Counted from the stretch's first letter, positions 8,500-18,500 are shown. The stretch is DNA of 64,000 nucleotides from Antarcticibacterium sp. 1MA-6-2 (GCF_021535135.1 NZ_CP091036.1:3968001-4032000), one strand, 5' to 3'. Made by a program: numbers and translations. The notes: generated by a model from the sequence alone, not told the origin.

Positions 8500-9629
8500 T
8501 TAAAGATTTTGATGAGCCGGGGAGGAGTGCAGAGGTAAAGAGGTGCCGTTTTTATGGTCATCCCTAAAGAATACCTCAAACCTGGAGCCTTTTCCAAAAT
8601 TGCTCTCTACTTCAATTCGACCATGGTTAGATTCAAGCATTTTTTTGATGATATACAATCCCATTCCTGTCCCCTCTATCTCTTCATTTATTCTTGAAGA
8701 TTTTTGAAAAATGGTCTCGAGATGTTCTTCAGCAACACCTATCCCGTTATCCTCCACTTTAAAGACCACAAAATCATTTATTTTAAAGGTACTAATATGA
8801 ATTTGTGTAGCTCTCTCGTGATCCCTATATTTAATAGAATTGTGCAATAGGTTATAAATTATGCTCCTCAGGTTATTTTTAGGAAATAAAATTGTGGTAG
8901 CCTCGAAATCCCTGGTAATACTAATCCTGTTATGCTGGATTTCTTCCCGAAGAGCATCCAGAACATCCTGACAGATGGTTCTAATGTCCACTGTGTTTTC
9001 GTTCTTTTGATTTGCTTCCCCGCTAAAAGTAAATTCATCCAATAGGGAATCAATTCCATTAGAAGTAGCTTCCAGCCTTTCCAACATTAAGTTAAAGCCT
9101 TTCTGGTCCTGTCTTTTATAAGTTTCCCGAAGCCCGGTGGAAAGAAGTTTTAGAGTAGAAATAGGTTGCTTTACGTCATGAGATAATGCATACATTAAAA
9201 CCTGATGTTGAGCATTTATTTTCTCCAGTTCTTTTATAACATTTAACCGCTTCGTAATATCCACAAAAGTCATAATGACCCCATTAATACTATCATCCTC
9301 GTGGTTCACATAAGGAACAATATTCATTTGAAACCAGTTGCCATCGGTTGTTTGAATTTCTTTTTCAAAAACCTGATGAGTGCTTATGACCTCCTGGATG
9401 TTTTTTACGATCGTAGGATAACGAATGTTATCCTTAACATCCTCAATATTTCTTCCAATGTCGTCATAGGACAATGAGAATTGCACCATAGCTTAAGTGG
9501 TGTAAATATTCTCAAAATCATGTCTGCATCTACAAACAGTTGAGGTATGATAGTATTGGAAAAATAATTTGCAAGGTCGAAATTGAGATTCCTTAGTTGT
9601 AGGATATCTTTTTTAGATTGTTTTGACAT
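8500..9629 (-). CDS. PAS-domain sensor histidine kinase, frame broken at 9491-9498
   Basis: This is a protein of about 376 residues without evident membrane segments. The N-terminus (MSKQSKKDILQLRNLNFDLA) leads into a PAS domain (LFVDADMILRIFTP to about residue 120, including VIMTFVDIT). The HisKA phospho-acceptor is in ALSHDVKQPISTLK. HATPase motifs follow: NLLHNSIKYRD (N box), VEDNGIGV (G1) and GTGMGLYIIKKML (G2). The frame break reads ACTTAAGC where ACCGGC restores TPLAMVQF or similar. It is a soluble sensor kinase; no response regulator lies next to it. The signal is unknown. Confidence 0.85.
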
Positions 9630-9897
9630 AGGAGGATGGTAGCTAATATATCATAGAAATGGGCCTGAATCCAAGAATTCCTATTCCACCTTAGGAATCA
9701 ATGTAGACAAAGGTAAAATTTTTCGGTTTTTCAAAAAATTATTTATAATTGACAGGTATTTAATTTTAACACAGAAGATTATTTTATTATCTCAAAAAAA
9801 ATTTAATTAAAATATGTATGCTATGAATCTCTAAATCATTTGAGGTTTGAGCCAGATTTACCCTCGTTTGTTTCTTTAAAACGAGTAATAGGAAATT

Positions 9898-10633
9898 TTA
9901 ATTATATAATTTTTGACAATTGGTACAGATGAAACTTCTGCGTTTTTTAGTTCCTGTTTGTTTTTTAATTATTGGTAGATCACATCTTAAACATATTTTT
10001 TTGGTATGTGCCAGCCAATGTTTTTTTAACTCGTATGCCTTTTTCCATTCCAGAAATTCAAAACTGTAAATACGGGTTTCATCGATGAGTTTATTGAGCT
10101 TTGCATTGGGTATTTTTCCTAGCAAAGATTCAGGATGCACCCTCACCCTATATAGAATTTCGTTCTTGATAATATTTCCAACTCCCGCAAAAATTTCCTG
10201 GTTTAAAAGAGCATCACAAATAAGGGCTTCGGGAGTTTTTTTTTAATTTAGTTTTTGCCTTCTTTTTATCCCACTGGTCACTCATTACATCTGCACTCCA
10301 GTCGTAATGTTCGTTAATATCACCTTCCAGATATTTGACTGAGCAGGTATAAAAATTTATTTCTCCATTTTCAAATTTCAGGTGAAGTCTTATTGCCCTG
10401 TCTGGTTTTTTTTCATCTATGGTATAACTGCCAAACATTAAGAAATGGACTTTTAGGGTAAATCCTTCAAAGCAAATAAGAAAATGCTTTCCCCAACTTT
10501 TAAAATTGATGATCGTTTTATTAAGCAAACGACTTTGCTCAATTTTACTATTCCCGCTCACGTCGATTATCTCCTTGCTAGTAAATTTATCAACCGCTTC
10601 CTTAACTAGTAATATTGAAGGTCCTTCTGGCAT
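9898..10633 (-). CDS. Fpg/Nei family DNA glycosylase, frame broken in an A run near 10245
   Basis: This is a protein of about 245 residues starting MPEGPSILLVKEAVDKF. The N-terminal Pro-Glu is the catalytic pair of Fpg/Nei base-excision glycosylases/AP lyases. The middle holds the H2TH segment LNQEIFAGVGNIIKNEIL. The C-terminus has a zinc finger of the form C-X2-C-X16-C-X2-C (CLRCDLPIIKKQ, then FICTNCQ). The two halves are joined by removing about one base from a nine-A run, the usual homopolymer error. It is a nuclease-fold repair enzyme for oxidised bases, of endonuclease VIII type. I see no operon partner. Confidence 0.87.
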
Positions 10634-10805
10634 TTTGTTTATAATTTATTAAAGTTTTTACTGCAGGTTTTACCTTATTATTGATTTCTTAAATTCTTAC
10701 TCCTGTGAGTCTCATTTCTTTAATTATACTTTTGAAGCAATAACTTCCTTAATTCTTTCTTTTGGCCTGGCTCCTTATTTTTTATAATCTATAGTAATCT
10801 ATAGC

Positions 10806-11570
10806 CTAATGCTTGACAAAATCCTTCAGGCTTTTTAAATTATTAAAAGCGTCGCCCATTGTGTTATTGAAATATGCATATATAGTTTTTCCTTCTTCTT
10901 TCCATTGAGAAATAAGAGATGCGTAATCCCTTAAACAGTCTTCATGATAACTCTCCCGGTAATTACCTGTGGGGCCATGAAAGCGCAGGTAAAGATGCTT
11001 GGAGTCCTGATCCAGTATAGGCGTTGCAGATTTTGGAATGTCCTGTATGACCACTGTGGCTTTGTAAAAATTCAGCAGATCATAAACCTCGTCTTGGTAC
11101 CAGGATGTATTTCTAAATTCTACAGCAATCTTCCAGTCTTGTATAGGGTCCAATTCCATAATACAGCTTAACAAATATTTCAACTGTGCGCGGTACTCCC
11201 TCCCTAGACCCGGAGGAAACTGAATAAGCAAACATCCCTTCTTTTCATTTACAGAATTTACCGAATTAAAAAAAGTAACTATATCTTCATCATTAAAATT
11301 TAAACCCTTGTTGTGAGTGATTCCTTTCCACAATTTAAAGCTGAACCTGAAATCTTCCGGAACTGATGCTGCCCATTTAGCGACTGTAGAAGGTTGCGGA
11401 ATTTTATAGAAAGTGCTATTGAATTCTATGCTATTAAAATGGGATGAATAAAAGGTGAGCCTACTTGCATTTTCATAAGGAGGTGGAAATAAATACTTGG
11501 GAATAGGAAGTTGTAAGCCGCTAAGACCACCGTAGAATTGATACGGATAATTAGGAGGATTATTCATCAC
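10806..11570 (-). CDS. DUF72 (YecE-like) protein
   Basis: This 254-residue protein belongs to the DUF72 TIM-barrel family: FYGGLSGLQLPIPKYLFPPP, then FNSIEFNSTFYKIPQPSTV, FRFSFKLWKGITH, LIQFPPGLG, IAVEFRNTSWY, LYLRFHGPTGNYRESY and IYAYFNNTMGDAF. These are the expected blocks in the expected order. The biochemical function of the family is not established; fold and surface suggest a nucleotide or sugar-phosphate-related activity. It is a single gene with no obvious partner. Confidence 0.88.
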   Translation of the reverse strand: MMNNPPNYPYQFYGGLSGLQLPIPKYLFPPPYENASRLTFYSSHFNSIEFNSTFYKIPQPSTVAKWAASVPEDFRFSFKLWKGITHNKGLNFNDEDIVTFFNSVNSVNEKKGCLLIQFPPGLGREYRAQLKYLLSCIMELDPIQDWKIAVEFRNTSWYQDEVYDLLNFYKATVVIQDIPKSATPILDQDSKHLYLRFHGPTGNYRESYHEDCLRDYASLISQWKEEGKTIYAYFNNTMGDAFNNLKSLKDFVKH

Positions 11571-11761
11571 AAGCTTTCACCTTTTCTGGAAACTTCCGGT
11601 TCGGGAACAAAAAATTAGCTAAGGACCTTACTGAAGCTCCGGGCAGGATTTCCATATCTTATATTTTTAATTGTCAATGTCAAATTAAGTATTTATGAAG
11701 GTAAGAAGAAGCGGTTTAATATAAAGTTGGGAATTATTTCTTTGAAAAACTGTTTTTATGT

Positions 11762-11790
11762 GGCACGGAACGGATTGCAAATACGCGCCA
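11762..11790. repeat. REP-like palindromic element, copy 1
   Basis: The core GGATTGCAAATACGCGCC lies in an intergenic gap. It resembles the elements at 15754-15780 and 16712-16741 (consensus GGATTATAAATCCGCGCC). Such GC-tipped short palindromes are scattered between genes in Flavobacteriia. Confidence 0.45.
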
Positions 11791-11808
11791 TCAGTTTAGG
11801 TCTTAAAG

Positions 11809-11842
11809 TTTGTGCTTTAGCTGTATTTATTCAATACCTTTG
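11809..11842 (+). promoter_or_regulatory. Bacteroidota-type promoter of the small lipoprotein gene
   Basis: TTTG at 11809-11812 and TACCTTTG at 11835-11842 are 22 nt apart, close to the usual TTTG/TAnnTTTG arrangement. They lie 24 nt before the GTG start at 11867. Confidence 0.45.
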
Positions 11843-11866
11843 AAACTTCAATAAATTAAAATTTTA

Positions 11867-12157
11867 GTGATTAAAAAGATTAAAAAGAGTTACGTGTTGG
11901 TACTTTTAATTGGAGCGCTTGTGGCATCCTGTGAGTATGGCAGGCAGGCTGAAGAACAATTTAGGGAAATTAATACAAAAGCAACCGAACTCGATGGAAT
12001 GGTAACTGACGGACTTGAAAGAGTAACTAATTTAGATTCCATTTTACCCGAAACCAGTAAGAAAATTAAAGAAGCCGATTCCATTATTAATAATGCTTCT
12101 TCAACCTTAGACTCTCTCAGGCAGAAGGCCGATCGAATTGAAAGAATTTTTAATTAA
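11867..12157 (+). CDS. Small lipoprotein with a helical body
   Basis: This 96-residue protein starts with GTG. The N-terminal signal KKSYVLVLLIGALVASC ends in a lipobox (VASC), so it is probably anchored in the membrane. The remaining 75 residues are almost all helix-forming with heptad-like spacing (EEQFREINTKATELDGMV, then DSIINNASSTLDSLRQKADR), suggesting a coiled coil. I do not recognise the family. It is transcribed toward the universal stress protein gene, which is on the other strand. Confidence 0.7.
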   Translation: MIKKIKKSYVLVLLIGALVASCEYGRQAEEQFREINTKATELDGMVTDGLERVTNLDSILPETSKKIKEADSIINNASSTLDSLRQKADRIERIFN

Positions 12158-12258
12158 TTCTGCTCTATAAGCTCCAGCACATTGCGACTGCCGTCGATGT
12201 TTTGATAATCTAATTTTATAAAACCGTATAAAGGCTTAGCAAAACCGCCCCATTGAAA

Positions 12259-13103
12259 TTAATGTCGTTGAATAACCAGGACAGGGATAGTAGAATAGTT
12301 ACCTACGTTTGCAGAAAGAGGATCAAATAAAATGTTTTCTATTAAACTATGTTTTCTGTTTATTAAAGCCAGAATATCACTTTGCTTAGGCTTTCAGTAA
12401 AGCAATAAACGCCTACTGGTATTGGAACATGGGTAAGGGAATGAAAACTTAAAGGAGTGTCTTCTAATAATTCCATTAAAAGCTCTTTGTTTTTGTCCTG
12501 TCCGGAACTTAAACCTCCACCATCGTCAATAAATAAAATCTTTAATTGGGAGTTATGCTGTTTAACTAAATTACTGATAAATACATAATCTTCTGGTCGG
12601 GGTACAGTCTTAAAACCTGAGGCCAGAACTATTTCTTTGGGTTTGGAAAATGTCACGTGAGAAGGAATGGCCAAAATGGGACAGCTGGTAACTTTTTTTA
12701 TAATCCTTTGCGTGTTAGCTCCAAATGCAACATTGGCTGAGCTGGTAATTCCCTGCGTACCAATTACAACTAAATCACAGTTAGAGGATCTGACGGTTTT
12801 ATTTATAAAGGCTGTTAACGCCAAATTCCCTGTAAAAACGCGAAACCTATGATTTGAATTTACGTGCTCCTCAACTAAATTCCCCAGGAACTCTTTTAAT
12901 TCATTTTCAACTAACTCTTTTTTAGTTGAAAAAGATTTAGCATTAGGAATTGGAACAAGGCTGCTTCCTTCAAGATAGCCGTCTACCTCATAGGAATGTA
13001 ATAAGGTAAACTCGCATACTTCCTCTTTATATAGATGTAGTGCATAAACAATTGCATTTCTTGAATTTGCTGAAAAATCTGTGGGTAAAAGGATATTTTT
13101 CAT
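12259..13103 (-). CDS. Universal stress protein, two UspA domains, frame broken at 12384-12391
   Basis: This is a protein of about 281 residues starting MKNILLPTDFSANSRNAIVY. The first UspA domain ends with the nucleotide-binding pattern VIGTQGITSSANVAFGANTQ and PILAIPS. The second domain begins EIVLASGFKTVPRPEDY. Near the end GCTTAGGC (plus strand) replaces GCCGGC; restoring it gives TESRQSDILALINRKHSLIE, then IPVLVIQRH and a stop at 12259, the normal Usp ending. It is cytosolic and probably acts in stress adaptation. It precedes nhaA's 3' end on the same strand and may be co-regulated. Confidence 0.85.
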
Positions 13104-13167
13104 GACGGGATATTTTAATTTTTAACCCTTCTTTAGTCCATTGTTCAGTACTACTTATCGATAGAAG

Positions 13168-14545
13168 CTAAAAAACATTTTCAGGTTCTTTTACCATTCT
13201 TGTTTTAGGTTTTACAAGAGATTCAGGTTTGTTAAGTAATAATTTAAGGTAAAGGAAACCTGCCAGGCCAGCGATAAGAGAGGCTGTGAGTATTCCTATT
13301 TTTGCCTGCGATAAAAATAGTTCATTACTAAAAGCAAGTTCTGTAATAAATAACGACATGGTAAAGCCCATTCCACCTAATAAACTAATTCCATAAATGT
13401 GCTTCCAGTTGAGAGTTTGCGGCAGTCTGCAAATTTTAAAAGCTACCATTAGATGGCTGAACAAAGCAATTCCTAAAAATTTTCCAATAACCAGCCCGGT
13501 AGTAATTCCCAGGGCTACCGGGCTAATTAATGATGTGAAGAAATCTGAAGAAATGGCTACACCCGAATTGGCAAAGGCAAATAGAGGCAGGATTATAAAG
13601 CTTACAAAAGGGTGAAGAGCGTGTTCAAGGCGATGAAGGGGAGGAGTGGCATCATCAGCCAGGGAAGAGAATTTCTCTATGGTTATTGAAATTTTGTCTT
13701 CAGTTTCTTTAGAACCTTTATAATTTTTATTCAGAAAATTTAAATCTCTTAAAAGTAATTTTGCTTTTCTAATGAATAAAGGAGTATTAATTCTTTTACC
13801 TGAAGGTATAGCAAAAGCAGCTACTACTGCGGCAACAGTTGCGTGCACTCCCGACAGCAGGACTGCCAGCCAAAGCCCACCAATTCCCATAATTGCATAA
13901 AATAGGGTATTTCTTATTCCTATGTAATTAGCAACAATAAGGATAAAAAGAAAAAACCCGCTAAGCAGCTAAACTTTCCAGGGAAATATCAGATGTATAA
14001 AAAACAGCAATTACCAGTACTGCTCCAATATCATCTATAATAGCAAGAGCAGTCAAAAAAACTTTTAGGGATAAGGGCACTTTATCTCCTAACAAATAAA
14101 GTATTCCCAAAGCGAAAGCAATATCAGTTGCCATGGGGATTCCCCATCCTGAAATTGCGGGAGTGTTATTATTAAAAATAAAATAAATACAGGCAGGTAC
14201 TATCATTCCACCCACGGCCCCTGCTATAGGAAGGGTGGCCCGTCGAAAGTCTGAAAACTCCCCAAATACTATTTCCTTTTTAAGTTCTAGGCCAACAAGA
14301 AAGAAAAAGATTGACATAAGTCCATCATTAATCCAGTGCAACAAACTTTTCCTGATTACCAGGTCATCAAATCCTACGTAGATTTCTTTCTCCCAAAGCG
14401 TGATAAAAACATCTGACCAGGGGGAATTAGAAACAACTATAGCAAGTAAAGCCGAAAATATTAAGAGCAAACCTACTGATGTTTGTTTCTCAATAAAACC
14501 TTTAATAGGAAGCAACAGGTAGAGGTCAAGGTGATTCTTCTTCAT
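13168..14545 (-). CDS. nhaA: NhaA Na+/H+ antiporter, frame broken at 13960-13966
   Basis: This is a protein of about 459 residues with the multi-helix fold of NhaA. Its motifs are FFFLVGLELKKEIVFGEFSD, MATDIAFALGILYLLGDKVP and FLTALAIIDDIGAVLVIAVF; the last holds the paired aspartates (DD) that bind Na+. SGVHATVAAVVAAFAIP and GFTMSLFITELAF follow. The break reads GCTAAGC on the plus strand; restoring GCCGGC joins SLAAG to GFFLFILIVANYIG. It exchanges cytoplasmic Na+ for periplasmic protons, fitting a saline habitat. It lies 64 nt upstream of the stress protein gene. Confidence 0.92.
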
Positions 14546-15042
14546 TGAAAGTCCTTATTAAAGGTGACAATTAAATCCTAATTAGCTTTAAATTTAATGC
14601 AATCCAATGGAGACCGATATGACCTTTGTCATTTTTTTTAGAAAAATGATGGGATATGGGCTAGGCTGGAAGAATACATAAATTCAGATGAAACAGTACC
14701 AGAATTGATTGAAATATTGAATAGGAGTACGATCAGAAGGGGCATAAATTACATCCGGAAACACTTAATTTGTAACGGGGAGTACAGATTGTATATCCAC
14801 GCCCCCGGGCGGCTCCAAATTATTCAATTTGAATCGAAGAGGATTTTCCTGTAGCAAATTATCATTACAGGAAGAATGTAATGCAGGGAAGCATAAAAAT
14901 AAAGCAGGTCATCCCCCCACGACCTGCTTTATGAAATGAGAAGTATCCCTACTTACCCCTCTTAAATTTTAATCTAAAATAATAAGAAAGGTTCTGACTT
15001 TCAATAGTTTAAAATGAAAAATCCGAAAGTTTATTCCTACGA
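14546..15042. other. Intergenic, about 500 bp
   Basis: I found no gene. The stretch holds one strong hairpin (14899-14932) and some AT-rich text near 14660-14780 that could be worn-out coding sequence, but no frame is convincing. Confidence 0.4.
14899..14932. terminator. Isolated 12-bp hairpin
   Basis: ATAAAGCAGGTC at 14899-14910 pairs perfectly with GACCTGCTTTAT at 14921-14932 around a 10-nt C-rich loop. No gene ends nearby, so it may be the leftover terminator of a lost gene or a bidirectional terminator. Confidence 0.5.
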
Positions 15043-15659
15043 CTATTCACAGGTAGATTTCAAATTTGTGCGGCCATTTACTTCCTCCATCACAAAACTG
15101 TTGTCCAGCAGTGGCTGAAAACTTTGGCGTCCGGTGAAATGCCATAACATATGACCATAGGTGCAACGGTCAATACGACCTTCGTCCAGTTCAGTTTTCA
15201 TTAGTAGCTTTAGTTCTTTCCATTAGGATTTTGGCGCGTGCACCAGGAGGATGTAGGGATGAAACTCAGGGTCTGAAGATTCTTTGTCGTAGTATTTCCT
15301 TATCCTTTTTGAACCCGGGAAGCCGAATTTCTTCGTTATCTCGATCATTCTTTCGGTGTGCCGGGCATCTTTGGGTTAATGTATCCCCGGTAAATGCGAT
15401 CACTCAGGCTGTCATTGACAAATTTTCGATCTTTCATAGCAGTACATTGCCTAGCTGTCAGCAAGGGTTTCTAACTGTCGGTTTCGCTCTTGTTGAAAGA
15501 TTTGTAGATGAGGTATTCCCGCAGCAGCTGGTCATAGCCGTACATAAACTCCATTTCCTCCACCAAAGCAGCGACGTCCTGCCTGAACAGTTCTTCTTTA
15601 GCTGACTGGGAAAAGCTTAGGCTGGTAATGAAGAAAAAGGGCAGGAGGAGGTTTTTCAT
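15043..15659 (-). pseudogene. Decayed gene for an exported protein
   Basis: The start at 15659 encodes a signal peptide, MKNLLLPFFFITSLSFSQSA, and about 62 residues (FRQDVAALVEEMEFMYGYDQ). The frame then breaks near 15480, again near 15375, and has an internal stop at about 15220. Joined frames give KFGFPGSKRIRKYYDKE, HPYILLVHAP, WKELKLLMKTELDEGRI and CTYGHMLWHFTGRQSFQP, ending at 15043. The pattern resembles exported Bacteroidota proteins of the DUF6624 kind, but that is tentative. Several independent lesions, none at an RCCGGY-like site, suggest real decay. Confidence 0.6.
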
Positions 15660-15753
15660 TATTTGTATATTGTATGTGTTTAATCAGCAATAGTTGTTAA
15701 GCATTTTGGTGAGAAGCCGGGAGATTTTTTGCAGCAGAATTGAGATCCATGGG

Positions 15754-15780
15754 ACCAATTACAAACCCGCGCCGTAGGGG
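15754..15780. repeat. REP-like palindromic element, copy 2
   Basis: The core CAATTACAAACCCGCGCC is followed by GTAGGGG, next to the 3' end of the DUF4349 gene. It is similar to the copy at 16712-16741 on the other side of that gene. Confidence 0.45.
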
Positions 15781-15783
15781 TTA

Positions 15784-16596
15784 TCAGGAAGTTCTCCTTC
15801 GTTTCCTGAAATATCTGATCAAAATGAGAATTCCAAAAATAATCAATATAAAAGGCCAGATGTTGACCAGCAGGACAAAAAACAGTATCAATTTATCCCA
15901 ACCGTTTTTAAATCCGTTTTTGAATTTTTTACCGAATTCTGTCTGGGTAGATATTGGTTCATAGATTCGTACAGTGAGGGTAGATAAAGAAAATTGGTTT
16001 TGTAAATAGTTCAATCTTCCCTCAATAGATTCAATTTCTGACCGCAATTCGCCAATCTGTTTCTCAACTTCCAGGATTTCAGAAACATTGGTGGCTTTTT
16101 TTAATATTTCCCGATACCTGTTTTCAAGTTCTTTCTTGGTCCTTAAACGGGCCTCAATATCAACAAATTCCTCTGTGACATCCTGAAGGTAAATGTCCTT
16201 CCGATCAAACCTCCTGACTCCCATAGTTAATTCCCGAATGAGGTTGCCAAAATTATCTGCCGGAATCCTGATTACGAAATTGCTGCTAATCTCTTCTGAA
16301 TTTTTATATTCATTTTCAGAAGATATATAGCCGTTGTACTTATCTATGGCTTTATAAATATCTTCCCGGGTTTTATTGAGATTTTCAGTTTCAAAATCTA
16401 TATGGCCGTTCTTGATGAACTTCCTTTCTACCTCATTTGCCGGATCTGTTTTTAATTGGGTAGCCGTGAGGGCCTGTTCTTCATCTGCCATATTCATTTC
16501 GCCCAAATTCTCAGCTTTAGATATGGAACGGTTGGCATTATCACAGCTCAGGAAGGCGATAAATGAAAGTAGTACAAGGAATTTTTTCAGGTTCAT
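15784..16596 (-). CDS. DUF4349 lipoprotein
   Basis: This 270-residue protein has a lipoprotein signal (FLVLLSFIAFLSC) followed by the DUF4349 core: KFIKNGHIDFETENLNKTRE, then NFVIRIPADNFGNLI. A coiled-coil segment of about 50 residues holds DIEARLRTKKELENRYREIL and EVEKQIGELRSEIESIEGRL. One C-terminal membrane helix (LILFFVLLVNIWPFILIIFG) and a basic tail close the protein. The family is anchored at the cell envelope and its function is unknown. It is flanked on both sides by REP-like elements. Confidence 0.85.
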   Translation of the reverse strand: MNLKKFLVLLSFIAFLSCDNANRSISKAENLGEMNMADEEQALTATQLKTDPANEVERKFIKNGHIDFETENLNKTREDIYKAIDKYNGYISSENEYKNSEEISSNFVIRIPADNFGNLIRELTMGVRRFDRKDIYLQDVTEEFVDIEARLRTKKELENRYREILKKATNVSEILEVEKQIGELRSEIESIEGRLNYLQNQFSLSTLTVRIYEPISTQTEFGKKFKNGFKNGWDKLILFFVLLVNIWPFILIIFGILILIRYFRKRRRTS

Positions 16597-16711
16597 TTAT
16601 TTTAATTTTAGTTATAAGGAGCCATTCCTATTTTGACGGGTAAGGTTCAATAGTTGTTGAATATAGGGGACGAGTAAGCTGGTGAATTTGCTCAGAGAAA
16701 TTTGAAGTCCA

Positions 16712-16741
16712 GGCACGGATTATAAATCCGCGCCGTCGGAT
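16712..16741. repeat. REP-like palindromic element, copy 3
   Basis: CACGGATTATAAATCCGCGC is followed by CGTCGG in the gap between the DUF4349 gene and the acetolactate decarboxylase gene. The inner GGATTATAAATCC is itself a palindrome. Confidence 0.5.
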
Positions 16742-16809
16742 ATAAGTGAAAAGGAAGTTTTTCATTTAGGTTGTAAACTTGTATGACGTTCCATGGGGAA
16801 ATTTAATTT

Positions 16810-17541
16810 TTATTTTTTCGGAAGGTATAAAGTCATCTTTCCAATTTCTAATTCATCTAAATGTCCCATTTTTCTTTCGTCTGTAGTTATCAAGTGCATA
16901 TGTAAAAAAGAATCGTGATGTGTAAAAATCCCTTGATGCCCTGTGGAGAAAAATCCTATTATTTCTGCATCTTCTTTTTTTAATTGGTAATTGATTTGTC
17001 CCTGATGAGCTTCGGTTGGTGATGAGACCTGGGTTCCCTGTGGTAAATTTTGAATATGAATAAGTGCATTTGAAACCTGTCCCGCCAGTTTAAAAGCAAA
17101 AGGTCTTTTAAAATCTTTTGTTTTTTTATCAATGTACTGCTCCAGCTCGGGAATAGTCTTTATGTTAGAAGGCAACTCTTCTTCAATCCATTCGTTGACG
17201 TTGGTATAAACAAAGAAAGGTGCAGAAACTTCAAATTCTTCTTCAACGGTCATTGTTGAATCCGATGTTACTCTTGACACATAACTTTTGCCGTTATTAA
17301 TTAGTATTTCTCCCCTCAAATAGCTCATAGGACCAAGACCGTAAAGCCCGTTTTTGTTGGAGATAGAATTGAGGTCGATACTACTATCTAATTCCCCTTT
17401 CCACATCACGTTTTTCATTGCTCCCACAATTTTAATATCTGGATAGGTTACTGTGTTTGTCGCATTGCTGTCTTTTTTATTTGTGTTGCAAGCCATTATT
17501 CCCAGGATAAGTAGTCCACATTTTAATTTCTTTATTGTCAT
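16810..17541 (-). CDS. Acetolactate decarboxylase-like lipoprotein
   Basis: This 243-residue protein starts MTIKKLKCGLLILGIMAC, a lipoprotein signal with lipobox IMAC. The rest matches alpha-acetolactate decarboxylase. GLYGLGPMSYLRGEILINNG is at about residues 66-85. HQGIFTHHDSFLHMHLI and KMGHLDEL near the end carry the zinc-binding histidines and a catalytic Glu upstream. The family converts acetolactate to acetoin. Placing it on a lipoprotein anchor, outside the cytoplasm, is unusual for an enzyme whose substrate is made inside. It is a single gene with no butanediol pathway partner in view. Confidence 0.8.
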   Translation of the reverse strand: MTIKKLKCGLLILGIMACNTNKKDSNATNTVTYPDIKIVGAMKNVMWKGELDSSIDLNSISNKNGLYGLGPMSYLRGEILINNGKSYVSRVTSDSTMTVEEEFEVSAPFFVYTNVNEWIEEELPSNIKTIPELEQYIDKKTKDFKRPFAFKLAGQVSNALIHIQNLPQGTQVSSPTEAHQGQINYQLKKEDAEIIGFFSTGHQGIFTHHDSFLHMHLITTDERKMGHLDELEIGKMTLYLPKK

Positions 17542-17702
17542 TTTAAGTATAGAGTTTTTATTATGTCGTCCTGCCTACTGGCAGTTCTTGAGGCTCGAGT
17601 TAAGTGTGAATTTTGCGCGCAAAACACTGGTGATAATCTACAAGATTTCAAAAATAGAGAAAAGCAGGCAACTATATATAGGCAGATTGTAGTATGATTT
17701 TA

Positions 17703-17940
17703 TTATTGCACTGCTTCAATTGCCCTGTCTAAAATTACATCTTTTCCAATCTTAAGATCCTGTATCCGAATTTCAACTTTTATATCTGGTTCAATCCCTA
17801 CCTGTTGCACTTCTTCCTTATTAATCGTGTATATTCCATTGCTTAGTCATAATTGTTGCAACATTTCCGGGTAAAACCAGATTTACCACGTCTCCATTAA
17901 GAATTTTTGAGTTCCTAAATTGCTGCAGAATAATATATTG
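17703..17940 (-). pseudogene. C-terminal remnant of an S41-like peptidase
   Basis: Reading from about 17940 gives [30 protein letters not shown], then a break at 17841-17847 (GCTTAGT on the plus strand for GCCGGT). It resumes with GNGIYTINKEEVQQVGIEPD, IKVEIRIQDLKIGKDVILDR and a stop at 17703. The G-hyphen-EPDI pattern and the tail suit an S41 (C-terminal processing) peptidase, but no N-terminal part is present. It is a truncated leftover; the break itself may be a sequence error. Confidence 0.5.
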
Positions 17941-18008
17941 TCAATCCTTTGCTGTTAAATTTTATAATTACTTTAATAGTTTCATTATTTTTAGAAAAAT
18001 CTTTAATC

Positions 18009-18473
18009 ATGGCAGAATTTAATGTATCCATTAATGGAGAAAGCCACAGGCTTGATGTAGATCCCAATACTCCTTTGCTTTGGGTTTTAAGGGACCATAT
18101 GAAATTAGTAGGAACAAAGTACGGTTGTGGAATTGCCCAATGTGGTGCCTGTACTGTTCATATGAACGGCTCTGCTATAAGATCCTGCCAGCTTCCAATT
18201 TCGGCTGTGGGAGAAAACAAAATAACTACTATTGAAGGACTTTCAGAAAACGGGGATCATCCGGTTCAACAGGCCTGGCTGGAGCATGATGTACCGCAAT
18301 GCGGGTATTGCCAGGCAGGACAAATCATGTCCGCCGCTTCCCTGCTAAAGAGTAATCCTAATCCCAGCGATGCTGAAATTGAAAATGCCATGCACGGTAA
18401 TATCTGCCGCTGTGGGACGTATACCCGAATTAAAGCTGCTATTAAAACCGCTGCAAATTCACAAATAGTTTAA
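18009..18473 (+). CDS. [2Fe-2S] subunit of a molybdenum hydroxylase (IorA-type)
   Basis: This is a protein of about 154 residues; the ATG at 18009 ([17 protein letters not shown]) is preferred to an upstream in-frame ATG at 17949, which precedes an unrelated hydrophobic stretch. It has the plant-type ferredoxin motif [15 protein letters not shown] (about 39-53) and the second cluster [10 protein letters not shown] with [13 protein letters not shown] (about 98-142). These eight cysteines hold the two iron-sulfur clusters of isoquinoline 1-oxidoreductase or aldehyde oxidase-type enzymes. It passes electrons from the molybdenum subunit encoded 28 nt downstream. Confidence 0.92.
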   Translation: MAEFNVSINGESHRLDVDPNTPLLWVLRDHMKLVGTKYGCGIAQCGACTVHMNGSAIRSCQLPISAVGENKITTIEGLSENGDHPVQQAWLEHDVPQCGYCQAGQIMSAASLLKSNPNPSDAEIENAMHGNICRCGTYTRIKAAIKTAANSQIV

Positions 18474-18500
18474 TGGTCTATTGATTTAAATCCGGAAAAA

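Noticed and set aside
12157..12258. Coding tail after the universal stress protein (FQWGGFAKPLYGF...)
   Set aside because: It lies beyond a good Usp stop codon, contains a GCTTAGC that is probably another damaged site, and matches no family.
14899..14932. A small RNA gene ending in the isolated hairpin
   Set aside because: There is no promoter or conserved upstream body visible; only the hairpin can be supported.
17949..18008. Signal-like extension of the [2Fe-2S] subunit from the ATG at 17949
   Set aside because: Such subunits have no leader and are exported with the Tat partner; ATG 18009 fits the family start.
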